From positions 1,178,001 to 1,242,000 of the forward strand of contig NZ_JBHSBU010000001.1 of assembly GCF_042650885.1 (NCBI RefSeq): a DNA stretch of 64,000 nucleotides, in the 5' to 3' direction. The stretch comes from Chitinimonas_A lacunae (GTDB lineage: Bacteria; Pseudomonadota; Gammaproteobacteria; Burkholderiales; Chitinimonadaceae). Made by a program: the position numbers and the translations under genes. The stretch's first letter is position 1, and each line of letters begins with the position of its first letter. Below are positions 26,674-35,283 of the stretch, piece by piece. The notes under the pieces were generated by a model. It did not search any database and was not told the DNA's origin. It worked only from the letters and a program-made list of their open reading frames with translations.

Positions 26674-27627
26674 TCAGCCAAAGTTATCGGCCGACTGGCG
26701 CATCAGATGGATAAACACGTCTTCCAGCGAAGGCGACTCGGCGCGCCAATGGGTGTTGGGGAGGGACAGATAGGGTTGCAGCACCGCCTCCAACCGCTCG
26801 GCGTCGGTCCCGCTGATATGCAGGGTATTGCCAAACCGCGTCACCATCTCTATCCCCTCGGTCTGCTCGAGTCTCTCCGCCAACCCGGCCGCCGACGCGC
26901 CTTCGGCAGTCCAGGTGGACAGGCCGCTGCGCTCGATCAGCTCATCGGGCCGTCCCAGCGCCAGCAGCCGGCCATAGGCGATATAGCCAAGCTGATGGCA
27001 GCGTTCGGCCTCGTCCATATAGTGGGTCGATACCAGCACGGTAACGCCCTGGTCGGACAGCCGATGAATCTCATCCCAGAAATCGCGCCGTGCCTTGGGA
27101 TCGACCCCGGCGGTTGGCTCATCGAGCAGCAATAGCCGTGGCTCGTGCAACATGCAGGCAGCCAATGCCAGACGCTGCTTCCAGCCACCCGACAGCTTGC
27201 CGGCCAACTGGTGCTGGCGCGCGGCCAGACCGAGCCGCTCCAGGGCGGCTTCGACCCGTTCACGCCGCCGATCCATGCCATAAACCCGGGCGACAAAATC
27301 GAGGTTTTCCCGCAGGCTCAGGTCTTCGTACAGCCCGAAACGCTGGGTCATATAACCGACCTGCCGCTTGATCGCCGCCGAATCGCTGACGATATCGTAG
27401 CCCAGCGTCTGGCCCGAACCGCTGTCGGGGGTCAGCAGGCCGCACATCATGCGGATCGACGTGGTCTTACCCGAACCATTGGGCCCCAGAAAACCGAAAA
27501 TCTGCCCCGGCTCGACCCGCATTGTCAGCCCATCCACCACGGTACGTTCGCCATAGCGCTTGGTCAGGCCAGCCACATCGATCACGGCTGCCATCTGGCC
27601 TGCCTTGGTTGCGGAAATCAATTCCAT
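26674..27627 (-). CDS. ABC exporter ATP-binding protein
   Basis: This ATPase of about 317 residues has Walker A GPNGSGKTT, Q-loop YMTQRFGLYEDLSLREN, signature LSGGWKQRLALA, Walker B RLLLLDEPTAGVD and H-loop VSTHYMDEAE. These fit the CcmA/YbhF type of ABC-2 drug and lipid exporters. Three in-frame ATG codons compete. I chose 27627 (MELISATKAG), with GGAG 11 bases upstream; 27594 (MAAVIDVAG) starts the conserved domain and is equally possible. The HlyD adaptor gene ends just upstream and the permease lies beyond sbcDC. The adaptor, ATPase and permease together suggest efflux across the envelope; the substrate is unknown. Confidence 0.9.
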   Translation of the reverse strand: MELISATKAGQMAAVIDVAGLTKRYGERTVVDGLTMRVEPGQIFGFLGPNGSGKTTSIRMMCGLLTPDSGSGQTLGYDIVSDSAAIKRQVGYMTQRFGLYEDLSLRENLDFVARVYGMDRRRERVEAALERLGLAARQHQLAGKLSGGWKQRLALAACMLHEPRLLLLDEPTAGVDPKARRDFWDEIHRLSDQGVTVLVSTHYMDEAERCHQLGYIAYGRLLALGRPDELIERSGLSTWTAEGASAAGLAERLEQTEGIEMVTRFGNTLHISGTDAERLEAVLQPYLSLPNTHWRAESPSLEDVFIHLMRQSADNFG

Positions 27628-27775
27628 TGCTGCGATGTCTCCGTTTCGTCCGGAACAGCTCGGACAGCCAGCATTGAGCCTTTTCAATATGTTCCAACCG
27701 GGAAATCCGCCAATGGGTTGGACACTTTCCTGTCAGGAGCCGGGCGGATCCATCTTCGGACGCCAGCGCCATCGA

Positions 27776-28813
27776 TCAAGCTCCGACCAGCCTGGCCACT
27801 TCCACCGGCTGCCCCGGCCGCAAGCTGGCGGCGTCCTGCGCCGTGACCGGGCGCGCCTCGACCAGAAAAACCAGGCGGGCACGCTGATCGCGGCTATAGA
27901 TCACGGGCGGGGTGAATTCCGCCTCACGCGCCACATAATCGACCACCGCCGTGACCGCCTGGGGGCAACCATCACAGCGCAGCTCGACGCGCTGTCCCCG
28001 GGCAAACTCACCCAGCCGCGCCTGCGGCACGAAAAAGCGCACTTTCACCCCATCGGCTGCCAACAAACTCAGCACCGGTGCACCGGCCGGCACCCATTCT
28101 CCGACTCGGTAATACGTTTCCTCGACCCGGGCAGCGAGCGGTGCCGTCACCGTTTTCTGCCCCAGCCGCCAGCGGCTCTGCGCCAAGGCAGCGGCACCGG
28201 CTTCGCTTTCCTGCCGTGCGGCAAGCCGCTGATCCTCGCGGGCGCCCTGCCCGGCCAGTCGAAGCTGGGCATCGAGATCGGCCAGTCGCGCCTGGTCGGC
28301 ATCGCGACGGGCCTGCGCCGCATCGAGGCTGGCGGTCGAGACGAATCCGGCCGCAGCCAGGCGACGCTGTCTCACCAACTCCGCGTCGGATTGCCGCCAC
28401 TGCGCCACAACCACTGCGCGCTGAGCCGTCAGGGCGGCCAGTTCATCCTGGCGCCGGCCCTTGTCGAGATCGGCGGCCAGCGCCTGACTACGCTTGAGCC
28501 GCGCTTCAGCCTCCTCGACTGCCGCCCGCTCACTCTCCTGTTCCAGCACAAACAGCAGCTCCCCGGCACGAGCACTGGCGCCGCGGGCGATCGGGAGTTG
28601 CAACAGCCGCCCGGCCTGTGGCGCGGCAACCCGGACGGTCTCGGCCTCGACATAGCCGCTCAGCGTCTCAGGCGCTTCAGCGGTGCAGCTGGCCAATAGC
28701 AGCGTCAATGCGGCCAGCCCCAACGGCACAGTCAAAGTAGCTTTGCAAGTTTCTATACTTTCTGCTTTTTTCGGAGACTCTGTCTTGCAGACAAAATTCC
28801 CAATATTTTCCAT
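27776..28813 (-). CDS. HlyD/YbhG-type periplasmic adaptor lipoprotein
   Basis: This 345-residue membrane-fusion protein has a lipobox (LTLLLASC), so the mature N terminus should be a lipidated cysteine anchored in a membrane. LSGYVEAETVRVAAPQAGRL forms the lipoyl half-motif. An alpha-helical hairpin of about 130 residues rich in Ala, Arg and Gln follows, then VTAPLAARVEETYYRVGEWV and the beta-barrel part. It would couple the ABC exporter to an outer membrane channel. The ATG has AAGGGG close upstream. The gene starts a minus-strand series and is divergent from tsaB, with an AT-rich promoter region at 28814-28954. Confidence 0.88.
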   Translation of the reverse strand: MENIGNFVCKTESPKKAESIETCKATLTVPLGLAALTLLLASCTAEAPETLSGYVEAETVRVAAPQAGRLLQLPIARGASARAGELLFVLEQESERAAVEEAEARLKRSQALAADLDKGRRQDELAALTAQRAVVVAQWRQSDAELVRQRRLAAAGFVSTASLDAAQARRDADQARLADLDAQLRLAGQGAREDQRLAARQESEAGAAALAQSRWRLGQKTVTAPLAARVEETYYRVGEWVPAGAPVLSLLAADGVKVRFFVPQARLGEFARGQRVELRCDGCPQAVTAVVDYVAREAEFTPPVIYSRDQRARLVFLVEARPVTAQDAASLRPGQPVEVARLVGA

Positions 28814-28954
28814 TTAACCCCTTCCTTTCTCCACGCCATCGCAGGCGCGCCGGCAGGCTTCCCGAGCTTATGCAAGCCATCGGACTGCTTCAAGCCGGAC
28901 AGGTCGACAGCCGGCTCGTGGTAGAATCGGCGCCAGTTTTCCCCCGGATCGTCC

Positions 28955-29644
28955 ATGAATCTGCTCGCCCTCGACACCAGCACCGACCACCTGTCGCTTG
29001 CCCTGGCCTGGAACGGCCAACTGCTGACCCATGCCGCCCAGGTTGGCCAGAAACACGCCGAACTGACCCTGCCCACCATCGAGGCGCTGCTGGCCCAGGC
29101 GGGCGGGCGGCTGGCCGATCTCGCTGGCATCGCGGTGTCCATCGGTCCGGGATCGTTCACTGGTCTACGGATCGGCTGCGGCATCGTGCAAGGGCTGGCG
29201 TTTGGGCTCGACTGCCCGGTCTATGGCGTCAACACACTGGCGGCGCTTGCCGCTGCCGAAGACGCGACACGGGTGCTGTCGGTGCTCGATGCCCGGATGA
29301 ACGAACTCTATCTGGCCGCCTTCGAGCGTGAGGGTGAAATCTGGCATGAAGTGCTGCCAAGCGGCGTCTACCCGCCCAGCGCGCTGCCCGACCTGCCCGG
29401 TCAAGGCTGGACTGGCGCCGGTAATGGCTTTGCCGTCCGGGGCGCCGAATTGCAGGCGCGTTACGGCGATCAGCTGGATGCGGTCCATGCCGACCGCGTG
29501 CCGCTCGCCACCGGGGTGCTGAAAGTGGCGGAACCGGCTTTCCGGGCCGGACTGGCCTACCCGGCAGAGCGACTGGAATTGCTTTACGTCCGCGACAAAG
29601 TGGCGCTCAAGGTCGACGAACAAGCCCGGTTGCGTGCCAAATGA
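28955..29644 (+). CDS. tsaB: tRNA threonylcarbamoyladenosine biosynthesis protein TsaB
   Basis: This 229-residue protein belongs to the ASKHA fold and is a scaffold partner of TsaD in making t6A at position 37 of ANN-decoding tRNAs. Family motifs are LALDTSTDHLSLAL at the N terminus, KHAELTLPTIEALL, and SIGPGSFTGLRIGCGIVQGLA, the most diagnostic segment. LSVLDARMNELYLAAF follows. Length is normal. The stop overlaps the rimI start in an ATGA, so the two are translationally coupled. The tsaB-rimI-UDG order is common in beta- and gammaproteobacteria. Confidence 0.95.
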   Translation: MNLLALDTSTDHLSLALAWNGQLLTHAAQVGQKHAELTLPTIEALLAQAGGRLADLAGIAVSIGPGSFTGLRIGCGIVQGLAFGLDCPVYGVNTLAALAAAEDATRVLSVLDARMNELYLAAFEREGEIWHEVLPSGVYPPSALPDLPGQGWTGAGNGFAVRGAELQARYGDQLDAVHADRVPLATGVLKVAEPAFRAGLAYPAERLELLYVRDKVALKVDEQARLRAK

Positions 29645-30096
29645 TTGCCATCCGTCCTCTCACCCGCCACGATCTCGCCAGCGTCGCCGCCATCGAAGCG
29701 GCAGTCCAGGCCTCGCCCTGGAAAGACAGTCAATTCGCCACCTCGCTCGACGACGGCCATCGCGGCTGGGTCGCGGTCGAAGGGGAGGAAGTGCTGGGTT
29801 TTGCCATCGTGATGCAGGTGCTCGACGAAGCCTCGTTGCTCAATCTGGGTGTCGCTGCTGCCCATCAGCGCCGTGGCATCGGGCGCAGGCTGGTCGAATT
29901 CGTGATCGAAGACGCCACCGAAAATGGCGCGGCGGTCATGCAACTTGAAGTCCGGATCAGCAACCAGGCCGCCAAATCGCTGTACCGCCGGCTCGGTTTT
30001 ATCGAAGTCGGCCAGCGACGCGGCTATTACCGCACCGCCCAAGGCCGCGAAGACGCCCTCTTGATGAGCGCCGTGCTCGACGCCGGAGGCCGCTGA
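29641..30096 (+). CDS. rimI: Ribosomal protein bS18 alanine N-acetyltransferase RimI
   Basis: This 151-residue GNAT acetyltransferase should acetylate the N-terminal alanine of ribosomal protein S18. It shows the acetyl-CoA loop HQRRGIGRRLVEFV, the preceding LNLGVAAAHQ, and the C-terminal QLEVRISNQAAKSLYRRLGF with VGQRRGYYRT, typical of RimI. It overlaps tsaB by four bases and shares one base with the next start (TGATG), so the three genes form one tight operon. Confidence 0.93.
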   Translation: MIAIRPLTRHDLASVAAIEAAVQASPWKDSQFATSLDDGHRGWVAVEGEEVLGFAIVMQVLDEASLLNLGVAAAHQRRGIGRRLVEFVIEDATENGAAVMQLEVRISNQAAKSLYRRLGFIEVGQRRGYYRTAQGREDALLMSAVLDAGGR

Positions 30097-30995
30097 TGGA
30101 CGCCCGTCGCGCACTGATCCTGCAAGAGCTTGACCTGACACCGCTGTGGACCCGGCGCGAATTGCTGGCCGAAGCTGCCTTGCAAGCCGAGCAGACGACT
30201 GTCCAGTCCGACAGCCCGGCGCCGGTAAATGCTTTTCCCGACAGCCCGGAAGCGCCCAGTTTCCCGGACCGGCCCGCTCCCCAGGTACCGGCCGATACGC
30301 CGGACAGTCGCAGCAATCCTCCCGCCGCCCGTTCACGTCCGGCCATAGCGATCCAGCCCACCCGCCAGCCGCAGCAAGGCAGCATCGAGCAAGCGCCGCA
30401 GATCGACCGTCAGGCCCGGGCCGCGCGCATCGCCACCCTGGAATGGGACGCCCTGCAAACCGAAGTCGCCGCCTGCCAGGCATGTGGCCTGTGCAAGAGC
30501 CGGACTCGCACGGTATTCGGTGTCGGTGTGCCGCAAGCCGACTGGATGGTGGTGGGAGAAGCGCCCGGCGCCGAAGAGGACCGGCAGGGACAGCCCTTCG
30601 TCGGTCAGGCCGGCAAACTGCTCGACAGCATGCTGGCCAGCGTCGGCCGCTCGCGGCAGGAAAACGTCTTTATCGCCAATGTGCTCAAGTGTCGGCCGCC
30701 GCAGAACCGCAATCCGCAACCCGATGAAGTGGCACTGTGCTTACCTTTCCTGCGCCGGCAGATCGAGCTGATCCAACCGAAACTGATTTTTGCTGTCGGC
30801 CGTTTCGCCGCCCAGGCACTGCTGGGGCAGGATGGGCCGATCTCGGCACTGCGCAGCCGCGTCCACACGCCGCCCAACAGCGCACCGGTGGTGGTCAGCT
30901 ATCACCCGGCCTATCTGCTGCGCAATCCGCCTGACAAGATCAAATCCTGGGCCGATCTGCTGCTGGCAAAGCAGACGCTGGAATCGCAGCACTGA
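30096..30995 (+). CDS. Family 4 (Fe-S) uracil-DNA glycosylase
   Basis: This 299-residue protein has about 100 poorly conserved residues at the N terminus, rich in Pro, Ala and Ser. The family 4 uracil-DNA glycosylase domain follows. The Fe-S cluster cysteines are in CQACGLCKSRT and VLKCRPPQNRNP. The uracil pocket is VVGEAPGAEEDRQGQPFVGQ, and the C-terminal catalytic strand holds SYHPAYLLRNP. It removes uracil from DNA in base excision repair. The first codon overlaps the rimI stop. The variable N-terminal extension is usual for this operon in related bacteria and resembles the fusion once annotated as part of a DNA polymerase. Confidence 0.93.
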   Translation: MDARRALILQELDLTPLWTRRELLAEAALQAEQTTVQSDSPAPVNAFPDSPEAPSFPDRPAPQVPADTPDSRSNPPAARSRPAIAIQPTRQPQQGSIEQAPQIDRQARAARIATLEWDALQTEVAACQACGLCKSRTRTVFGVGVPQADWMVVGEAPGAEEDRQGQPFVGQAGKLLDSMLASVGRSRQENVFIANVLKCRPPQNRNPQPDEVALCLPFLRRQIELIQPKLIFAVGRFAAQALLGQDGPISALRSRVHTPPNSAPVVVSYHPAYLLRNPPDKIKSWADLLLAKQTLESQH

Positions 30996-31023
30996 CCCCA
31001 ACGCCTGCCTCGCCCTGGCGGGT

Positions 31024-31533
31024 CTACTGGCTACAGTCAGCGTTTTCCGAGGGATAGGAAGTGTTCATGATCCATTTGCCCTTGGTTTCCACCGAGTTGT
31101 TGTAGTAGCCGAAAGCCACCGCTGCGACGGTGATATTCCTCGATTCGGTGCAGTTGCCGCTGCTATCGACCTTGGTGCAGACCCGGGCCTTGGTGCCTTG
31201 CCAACCGCCCAGCCGAGCAATGGCGATACAATCGGTCTGACTGCCACCGGAGCCGCCACAGCTCTTGGGTTTAGGCGTTTTACCGTCGTGATTGGCCTGC
31301 CAATTCTGAAACAGCGCCTGAAATTGTGCCCAATTGGCGTATTGGGATTTGCCGACTTCGGTCTTCTGGCCGGCAATATGGATGCTGACATGACCGCCCG
31401 CCGCCGTATTGGCTGCCAGACTGGCCGTGCTGTCGATCACAGCCTTGGTTTCTCGACACTCGGCCGCCTGGACCCCCAGCCCCACGACAGCCAATAAAGC
31501 GCCTGCAGTCAGTCGTATGGAAAACGTCCTCAT
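31024..31533 (-). CDS. Small exported cysteine-containing protein of unknown function
   Basis: The product has 169 residues with a signal peptide (RLTAGALLAVVGLGVQA) and six cysteines in the mature part (AECRET, KSCGG, TDCIA, RVCTK, GNCTE, ADCSQ). The cysteines could form three disulfides in the periplasm or outside. Phrases such as GGHVSIHIAGQKTEVGKSQYA and NTSYPSENADC match no family I can name. It is convergent with the UDG gene and stands alone. Confidence 0.72.
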   Translation of the reverse strand: MRTFSIRLTAGALLAVVGLGVQAAECRETKAVIDSTASLAANTAAGGHVSIHIAGQKTEVGKSQYANWAQFQALFQNWQANHDGKTPKPKSCGGSGGSQTDCIAIARLGGWQGTKARVCTKVDSSGNCTESRNITVAAVAFGYYNNSVETKGKWIMNTSYPSENADCSQ

Positions 31534-31889
31534 CGTCTTTCCTCCTGATCGTCATTGGATTTATGGCGGGCAGGAAAGGAAATCACCGCCCGCAGCACGG
31601 TAGCACCTGGGCAACAGGCGCAAACCAGCTTAGGGAGCCACTTGGGGCTTTTCAAGCGTGCTGACGGCTCAGGTGGATATGGCAGGGAAGAGGCTTAGAG
31701 AAGGCGTCAGGCTTGCCAGCGCTGAGCTTGGCTTGCACGGACTTGGACGGTCCGTAGCGCAGCCTGATTACCAAGAACTTGTCCGTCCGGACAGCGACCA
31801 GAAGCCACTGTCACGGAGCAGCAATAAAACAAATAATCAGGAAAAACCTGTTCTATACTCCTGGCGGCACAAAACACTATTTAAACGTA
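31534..31889. other. 356-bp gap without a recognisable gene
   Basis: The region holds the upstream sequence of the exported protein gene and an AT-rich segment at 31805-31880. No frame on either strand looks coding, and no hairpin with a T-run was found. Confidence 0.35.
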
Positions 31890-32252
31890 TCACGCCAGGT
31901 TTCTTTGCACGATGACATAGTATTTCCGTACTGGCTCGACCACTTCGAACACGCCGGTAAAGCCGGCCGGAATCAGCAGCGCCTCACCCGGCCCGACCTC
32001 GGAGACCTTGCCCTGCTCGTCGTGCAGCCGGACCCGGCCGCTCAGTACGGTAAAGAATTCCTCCTGGCCCGCCGGAAAGGCAATCCGCCACGAGCCGACC
32101 TCACAGGCCCAGACGCCGGCATCGACCAGACCATCGTCGCTTTGAAAGTGGCTCCAGGTGGTACGCTGCGGATTGCCATGCAGACGGCGGTCTTCTCGAG
32201 GATGGCTATAGACCGGTTCGATGGCTTGCGAGAAGGAAATAAGAGACGGCAT
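31890..32252 (-). CDS. Cupin domain protein
   Basis: This 120-residue single-domain cupin has FFTVLSGRVRLHDEQGKVSEVGPGEALLIPAGF, spanning both cupin motifs with the typical G-x-PAG turn. EVVEPVRKYYVIVQR ends it. Family members like this are often annotated as ethanolamine-utilisation-type cupins with unknown substrate. The first motif lacks the usual HxH pair, so metal binding is doubtful. A much longer open frame extends upstream, but the internal ATG at 32252 has GGAG at the right distance and begins the conserved part. The gene is divergent from phaM. Confidence 0.82.
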   Translation of the reverse strand: MPSLISFSQAIEPVYSHPREDRRLHGNPQRTTWSHFQSDDGLVDAGVWACEVGSWRIAFPAGQEEFFTVLSGRVRLHDEQGKVSEVGPGEALLIPAGFTGVFEVVEPVRKYYVIVQRNLA

Positions 32253-32358
32253 GGCGATAGCTCCGGTGGAGGAGGGACGGCCCGGATTATCCCACGGTGC
32301 GGCTTTGGCAGACGTCGTGCCGCATGCCATGATTAACAGACATCTCAGCGAGAACGTT

Positions 32359-32619
32359 ATGGCCGACGAACAGAACAACGATCCATTCGCCTTCTTCCGG
32401 CAGTTCTGGAAACCGATGGAGCAGCAGATGGCGGGTTTCATGCCACCGCTCAGCGAAGAAGAACTGGCGCGCAAGATCGCCGAGCTGAAGACGGTGGAGC
32501 AATGGCTGAGCATGCAATTGTCGATGCTTCAGCTCAGCATCAAGACCATGGAACTCCAGCACGCCAGCCTGGCGGCACTCAGGCGCATGGAGCCCAAACC
32601 CAAGGACGAGGCGCCCTGA
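32359..32619 (+). CDS. phaM: PhaM-family polyhydroxyalkanoate granule regulatory protein
   Basis: This 86-residue protein matches PhaM through DPFAFFRQFWKPMEQQ, then the diagnostic LSEEELARKIAELKTVEQWLSMQL and LSMLQLSIKTMELQHASL. In Cupriavidus, PhaM activates PHA synthase PhaC and ties granules to the nucleoid through a basic tail. Here the tail is very short (RRMEPKPKDEAP), so DNA tethering may be weak. The ATG chosen gives the standard length; the open frame upstream is chance. Its presence suggests the organism stores polyhydroxyalkanoate. Confidence 0.85.
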   Translation: MADEQNNDPFAFFRQFWKPMEQQMAGFMPPLSEEELARKIAELKTVEQWLSMQLSMLQLSIKTMELQHASLAALRRMEPKPKDEAP

Positions 32620-32640
32620 GCCGGGCGCCATGATCTGATC

Positions 32641-33876
32641 TCAGCCGCGCGCCGACTCGCTTGCCGCTTCCGGCCGGTGCGCCCCGATGGCGTAGGCGTG
32701 CCGCCAGGACAGCCAACCCAGCACCATCGCGCTGCACGCCCCCAGCGCCAGCCACAATGCCGAATGCGACAGCAGCGGCGACAACACCCCGGCCACCACG
32801 GCGTTCAACATCAGCGACATAAAAGACTGTAACGAAGCTGCCGTGCCGCGCTCATTGGGATAATGGTCCAGCCCCCAGATCGTTATCGAGGGTGAGGCCA
32901 TCGCGGTACCGATACCGGTCACAAACATCGGTATCACTGCCCAAGGCCAGACAATCTGCTCGGCCAACGAGCAATAAAGGATATTGGCGCAAGCCGACCC
33001 CAGCATCAGTCCATAAGCCCAGGAAATAATCCGCTCGGGCCGACCGCGTCCGGCCATGCGGCTGGAGATCCAGGCTCCCGTCATGATTCCGCTGATCATC
33101 GGCACGAAGAACGCCGCAAATTGGGTGGGCTTGAGCTGCATCAGCTTGAGCACGAAATCGGGCGCAGAAGAGATATAAAGAAACTGCCCGGCGAAATTGA
33201 AGCTGGTGCTACAGGACAGCCATAAAAAGCATGGATTACGCAGCATCGCCATATAGCGGCCGAATAAGGGCACCGGCCGCAGCGGCAAGCGCGCCTCGAC
33301 CGGATGGGTCTCGGGCAGCCAGCGCCAGCAGGCAAATCCAAGCAATAGCGAGAACAGGGCAAGAAAATAGAAGATCGCTTCCCAGCCGAAGCGGGTACCG
33401 ATCAGACCACCGATCACGGGCGCAATGGCCGGGGCAATGGCAAACACCATGGTGGTTCGCGACATGACGCGCTGTGCTTCACTGCCTTGAAAGCGGTCGC
33501 GAATGATGGCCCGGCCGACGATCAGCCCGGAACCGGCCGAGACACCCTGGATGGCGCGGAAAAACAGCAGACTCCAGATCGATTCCGACAGGGCGCAGCC
33601 CACGGAAGCCAGCACGAACAGCCCCACTCCACCCAGAATCACCGTGCGCCGCCCCAGCGCATCGGACAGTGGACCATGCAGCAACGCCATCAGGCCGTAG
33701 GACAGCAGGTAGACGCTAATCGTCTGCTGCATCTCAATCGGCCCCACCTTCAAAGCCTTCTCGACCTCGGGGAACATGGGAAACACGGTGTCGATGGAAA
33801 ACGGGCCGAACATCGACAATGCAGCCAACAACAAAATCAGGACGGCCGGCGAGCTGGACTTGGCAGAGGAAGACAT
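32641..33876 (-). CDS. Bcr/CflA-type MFS drug efflux transporter
   Basis: This 411-residue, 12-helix major facilitator protein carries the Bcr/CflA signs. Helix 1 has LSMFGPFSIDTVFPMFPE, followed by QQTISVYLLSYGLMALLHGPLSDALGRR with motif A. RAIQGVSAGSGLIVGRAIIRDRF and MVFAIAPAIAPVIGGLIG supply motif C. Homologues export chloramphenicol, bicyclomycin or dipeptides; the substrate here cannot be told. It is convergent with phaM. Its upstream side faces the toxin island, whose first recognisable scrap starts about 100 bases away. Confidence 0.9.
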   Translation of the reverse strand: MSSSAKSSSPAVLILLLAALSMFGPFSIDTVFPMFPEVEKALKVGPIEMQQTISVYLLSYGLMALLHGPLSDALGRRTVILGGVGLFVLASVGCALSESIWSLLFFRAIQGVSAGSGLIVGRAIIRDRFQGSEAQRVMSRTTMVFAIAPAIAPVIGGLIGTRFGWEAIFYFLALFSLLLGFACWRWLPETHPVEARLPLRPVPLFGRYMAMLRNPCFLWLSCSTSFNFAGQFLYISSAPDFVLKLMQLKPTQFAAFFVPMISGIMTGAWISSRMAGRGRPERIISWAYGLMLGSACANILYCSLAEQIVWPWAVIPMFVTGIGTAMASPSITIWGLDHYPNERGTAASLQSFMSLMLNAVVAGVLSPLLSHSALWLALGACSAMVLGWLSWRHAYAIGAHRPEAASESARG

Positions 33877-33979
33877 GAACGGCCTAGGCGGGGGAAACCG
33901 GTGATTTTAGCCTACCGGTTGGGGGCTATGCCCGTCCTCTTGCACACATCTCATAAAATCATCAGCTTAGGTTTTTGTC

Positions 33980-34027
33980 CGCAGTTGGCCCGTACCCAGA
34001 TAGCTGATCCGCGTTCCACCGCTCAGC
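33980..34027 (-). repeat. 48-bp scrap of the YD-repeat backbone
   Basis: This piece matches the Rhs-A, -B and -C backbone (for example 61023-61070 of Rhs-A) with a single mismatch, running CGCAGTTGGCCCGTAC and onward through CCACCGCTCAGC. It is far too short to code for anything by itself and marks the left edge of the toxin island. Confidence 0.8.
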
Positions 34028-34098
34028 TGGGCATGCCCACAACTGTGGCTCACACCTGAATTCCGTCCGGGAAAGGGGTAACTCGACCTGAGATTGGG

Positions 34099-34203
34099 TT
34101 ATGCAACAAAGCCCTTGGCAGAGAGAGAGCAACGAAAACGTCAATGGTCTATTTCGCCAATGTTTTCCCAAAAGATTATCCCTGGATAAAATGCGAGAGG
34201 CCG
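34099..34203 (+). mobile_element. Left part of a decayed IS30 remnant next to an IS5-type end
   Basis: TTATGCAACAAAGCC at 34099-34113 reads on the other strand as GGCTTTGTTGCATAA, a sequence like the terminal repeats of some IS5-family elements. From 34113 to 34203 the sequence matches the 3' part of the IS30 transposase gene (CTTGGCAGAG and onward) with many substitutions and broken frames. It continues at 35284 on the far side of the intact IS30 copy. Confidence 0.75.
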
Positions 34204-35283
34204 GGCGAATTCAAATTTGAAGTGCAATCGGGAAGCAAAGAAAAAAGCAGAGGGAGGCGAAGTGCTATAGGATGAGCTTCCGTTTTCCGCCAAGAAAATA
34301 AAAACCCATGAATTCCTACAGGCACTTCAGCCAAGCCGAACGATACCAGATAGAAAAAGGGTTGTGGGAAGGAATTTCACAAAAAGCGATTGCGGAGTTG
34401 CTGGGTAGAAGCGCGTCCTCAGTGAGCCGAGAAATCAAGCGAAACGGTGGCCAGCCAGGGTATCGAGCCGTGACAGCTCAAGAACGCAGCAGTCAAGTGA
34501 AAAGAACTGGCTCGTACATAAAAGAATCTCTGTGGCAAGACGTTGTGCTCAAGCTAAAAGAAGATTGGAGTCCTGAGCAAATCTCGGCTTCATTAGGCCG
34601 GGCCATCAGTCATGAGGCCATTTATCAGTGGATTTATGCCAATCCGGAGAATCAGCTGTGGCGCCATCTACGCCGCCGCCAACCGCGTCGGCGTCCATGG
34701 CGACGAGGGGTGAAGCGTTGCATCCTGATGAATCGTCGAGATATTTCGAACCGCCCAGCGGTGGTGGAAAGCCGAGAACGGGTGGGTGACTGGGAAGCCG
34801 ATACGGTGATTGGGGCGGGTCAAGCAGGGGCGATCTTAACGCTGACCGAGCGTAAAACAGGTTTAATGTTGACCTATCCGCTAGCGAAGAAAACGGCCGA
34901 GGCGGTCAAGATAGGCATGATCCATTTATTGACACCGATTCGGGAGTGGGTCAAAACGATTACGAGTGACAATGGGACAGAGTTTGCGCGTCATGAACAA
35001 ATTGCTGAAGCATTAGAAGCGGATTTCTTTTTTGCCAAGCCGCATTCCCCTTGGCAGAGGGGGAGCAATGAAAACGCGAATGGTCTATTGCGCCAATATT
35101 TCCCCAAAGGATCACCCTTGGATAAAGTGCGAGAGGCCGAAGTTCACTTTGCTATGCAGCGCTTAAATACTCGCCCGCGAAAGCGGTTTGGCTATGTGGC
35201 GCCCCTGCAACAATTCGAAAAACTGACGGGAATGACGCAAGTCCATCATTTAATTGGAATTGCACTTCGAAATTGAATTCACC
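34204..35283 (+). mobile_element. Intact IS30-family element, copy 1 (1080 bp)
   Basis: The ends are imperfect inverted repeats, GGCGAATTCAAATTTGAAGT at the left and the reverse complement of GGTGAATTCAATTTCGAAGT at the right. The flanks CCG at 34201-34203 and 35284-35286 form a three-base target duplication. The element sits inside an older, decayed IS30 remnant whose two halves join across it. Confidence 0.92.
34308..35276 (+). CDS. IS30-family transposase (copy 1)
   Basis: This 322-residue DDE transposase has an N-terminal helix-turn-helix (SQKAIAELLGRSASSVSREI) and a second DNA-binding region. The catalytic residues lie in WEADTVIGAG (Asp), TITSDNGTEFA (Asp) and WQRGSNENANGLLRQYFP (Glu). 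Length and all motifs are intact, so the copy should be active. It differs from copy 2 at only a few residues (for example YANPENQLW against YANSENELW). Confidence 0.95.
   Translation: MNSYRHFSQAERYQIEKGLWEGISQKAIAELLGRSASSVSREIKRNGGQPGYRAVTAQERSSQVKRTGSYIKESLWQDVVLKLKEDWSPEQISASLGRAISHEAIYQWIYANPENQLWRHLRRRQPRRRPWRRGVKRCILMNRRDISNRPAVVESRERVGDWEADTVIGAGQAGAILTLTERKTGLMLTYPLAKKTAEAVKIGMIHLLTPIREWVKTITSDNGTEFARHEQIAEALEADFFFAKPHSPWQRGSNENANGLLRQYFPKGSPLDKVREAEVHFAMQRLNTRPRKRFGYVAPLQQFEKLTGMTQVHHLIGIALRN

Noticed and set aside
30146..30727. 193-codon frame overlapping the uracil-DNA glycosylase gene
   Set aside because: Out-of-phase shadow of a gene with clear family motifs.
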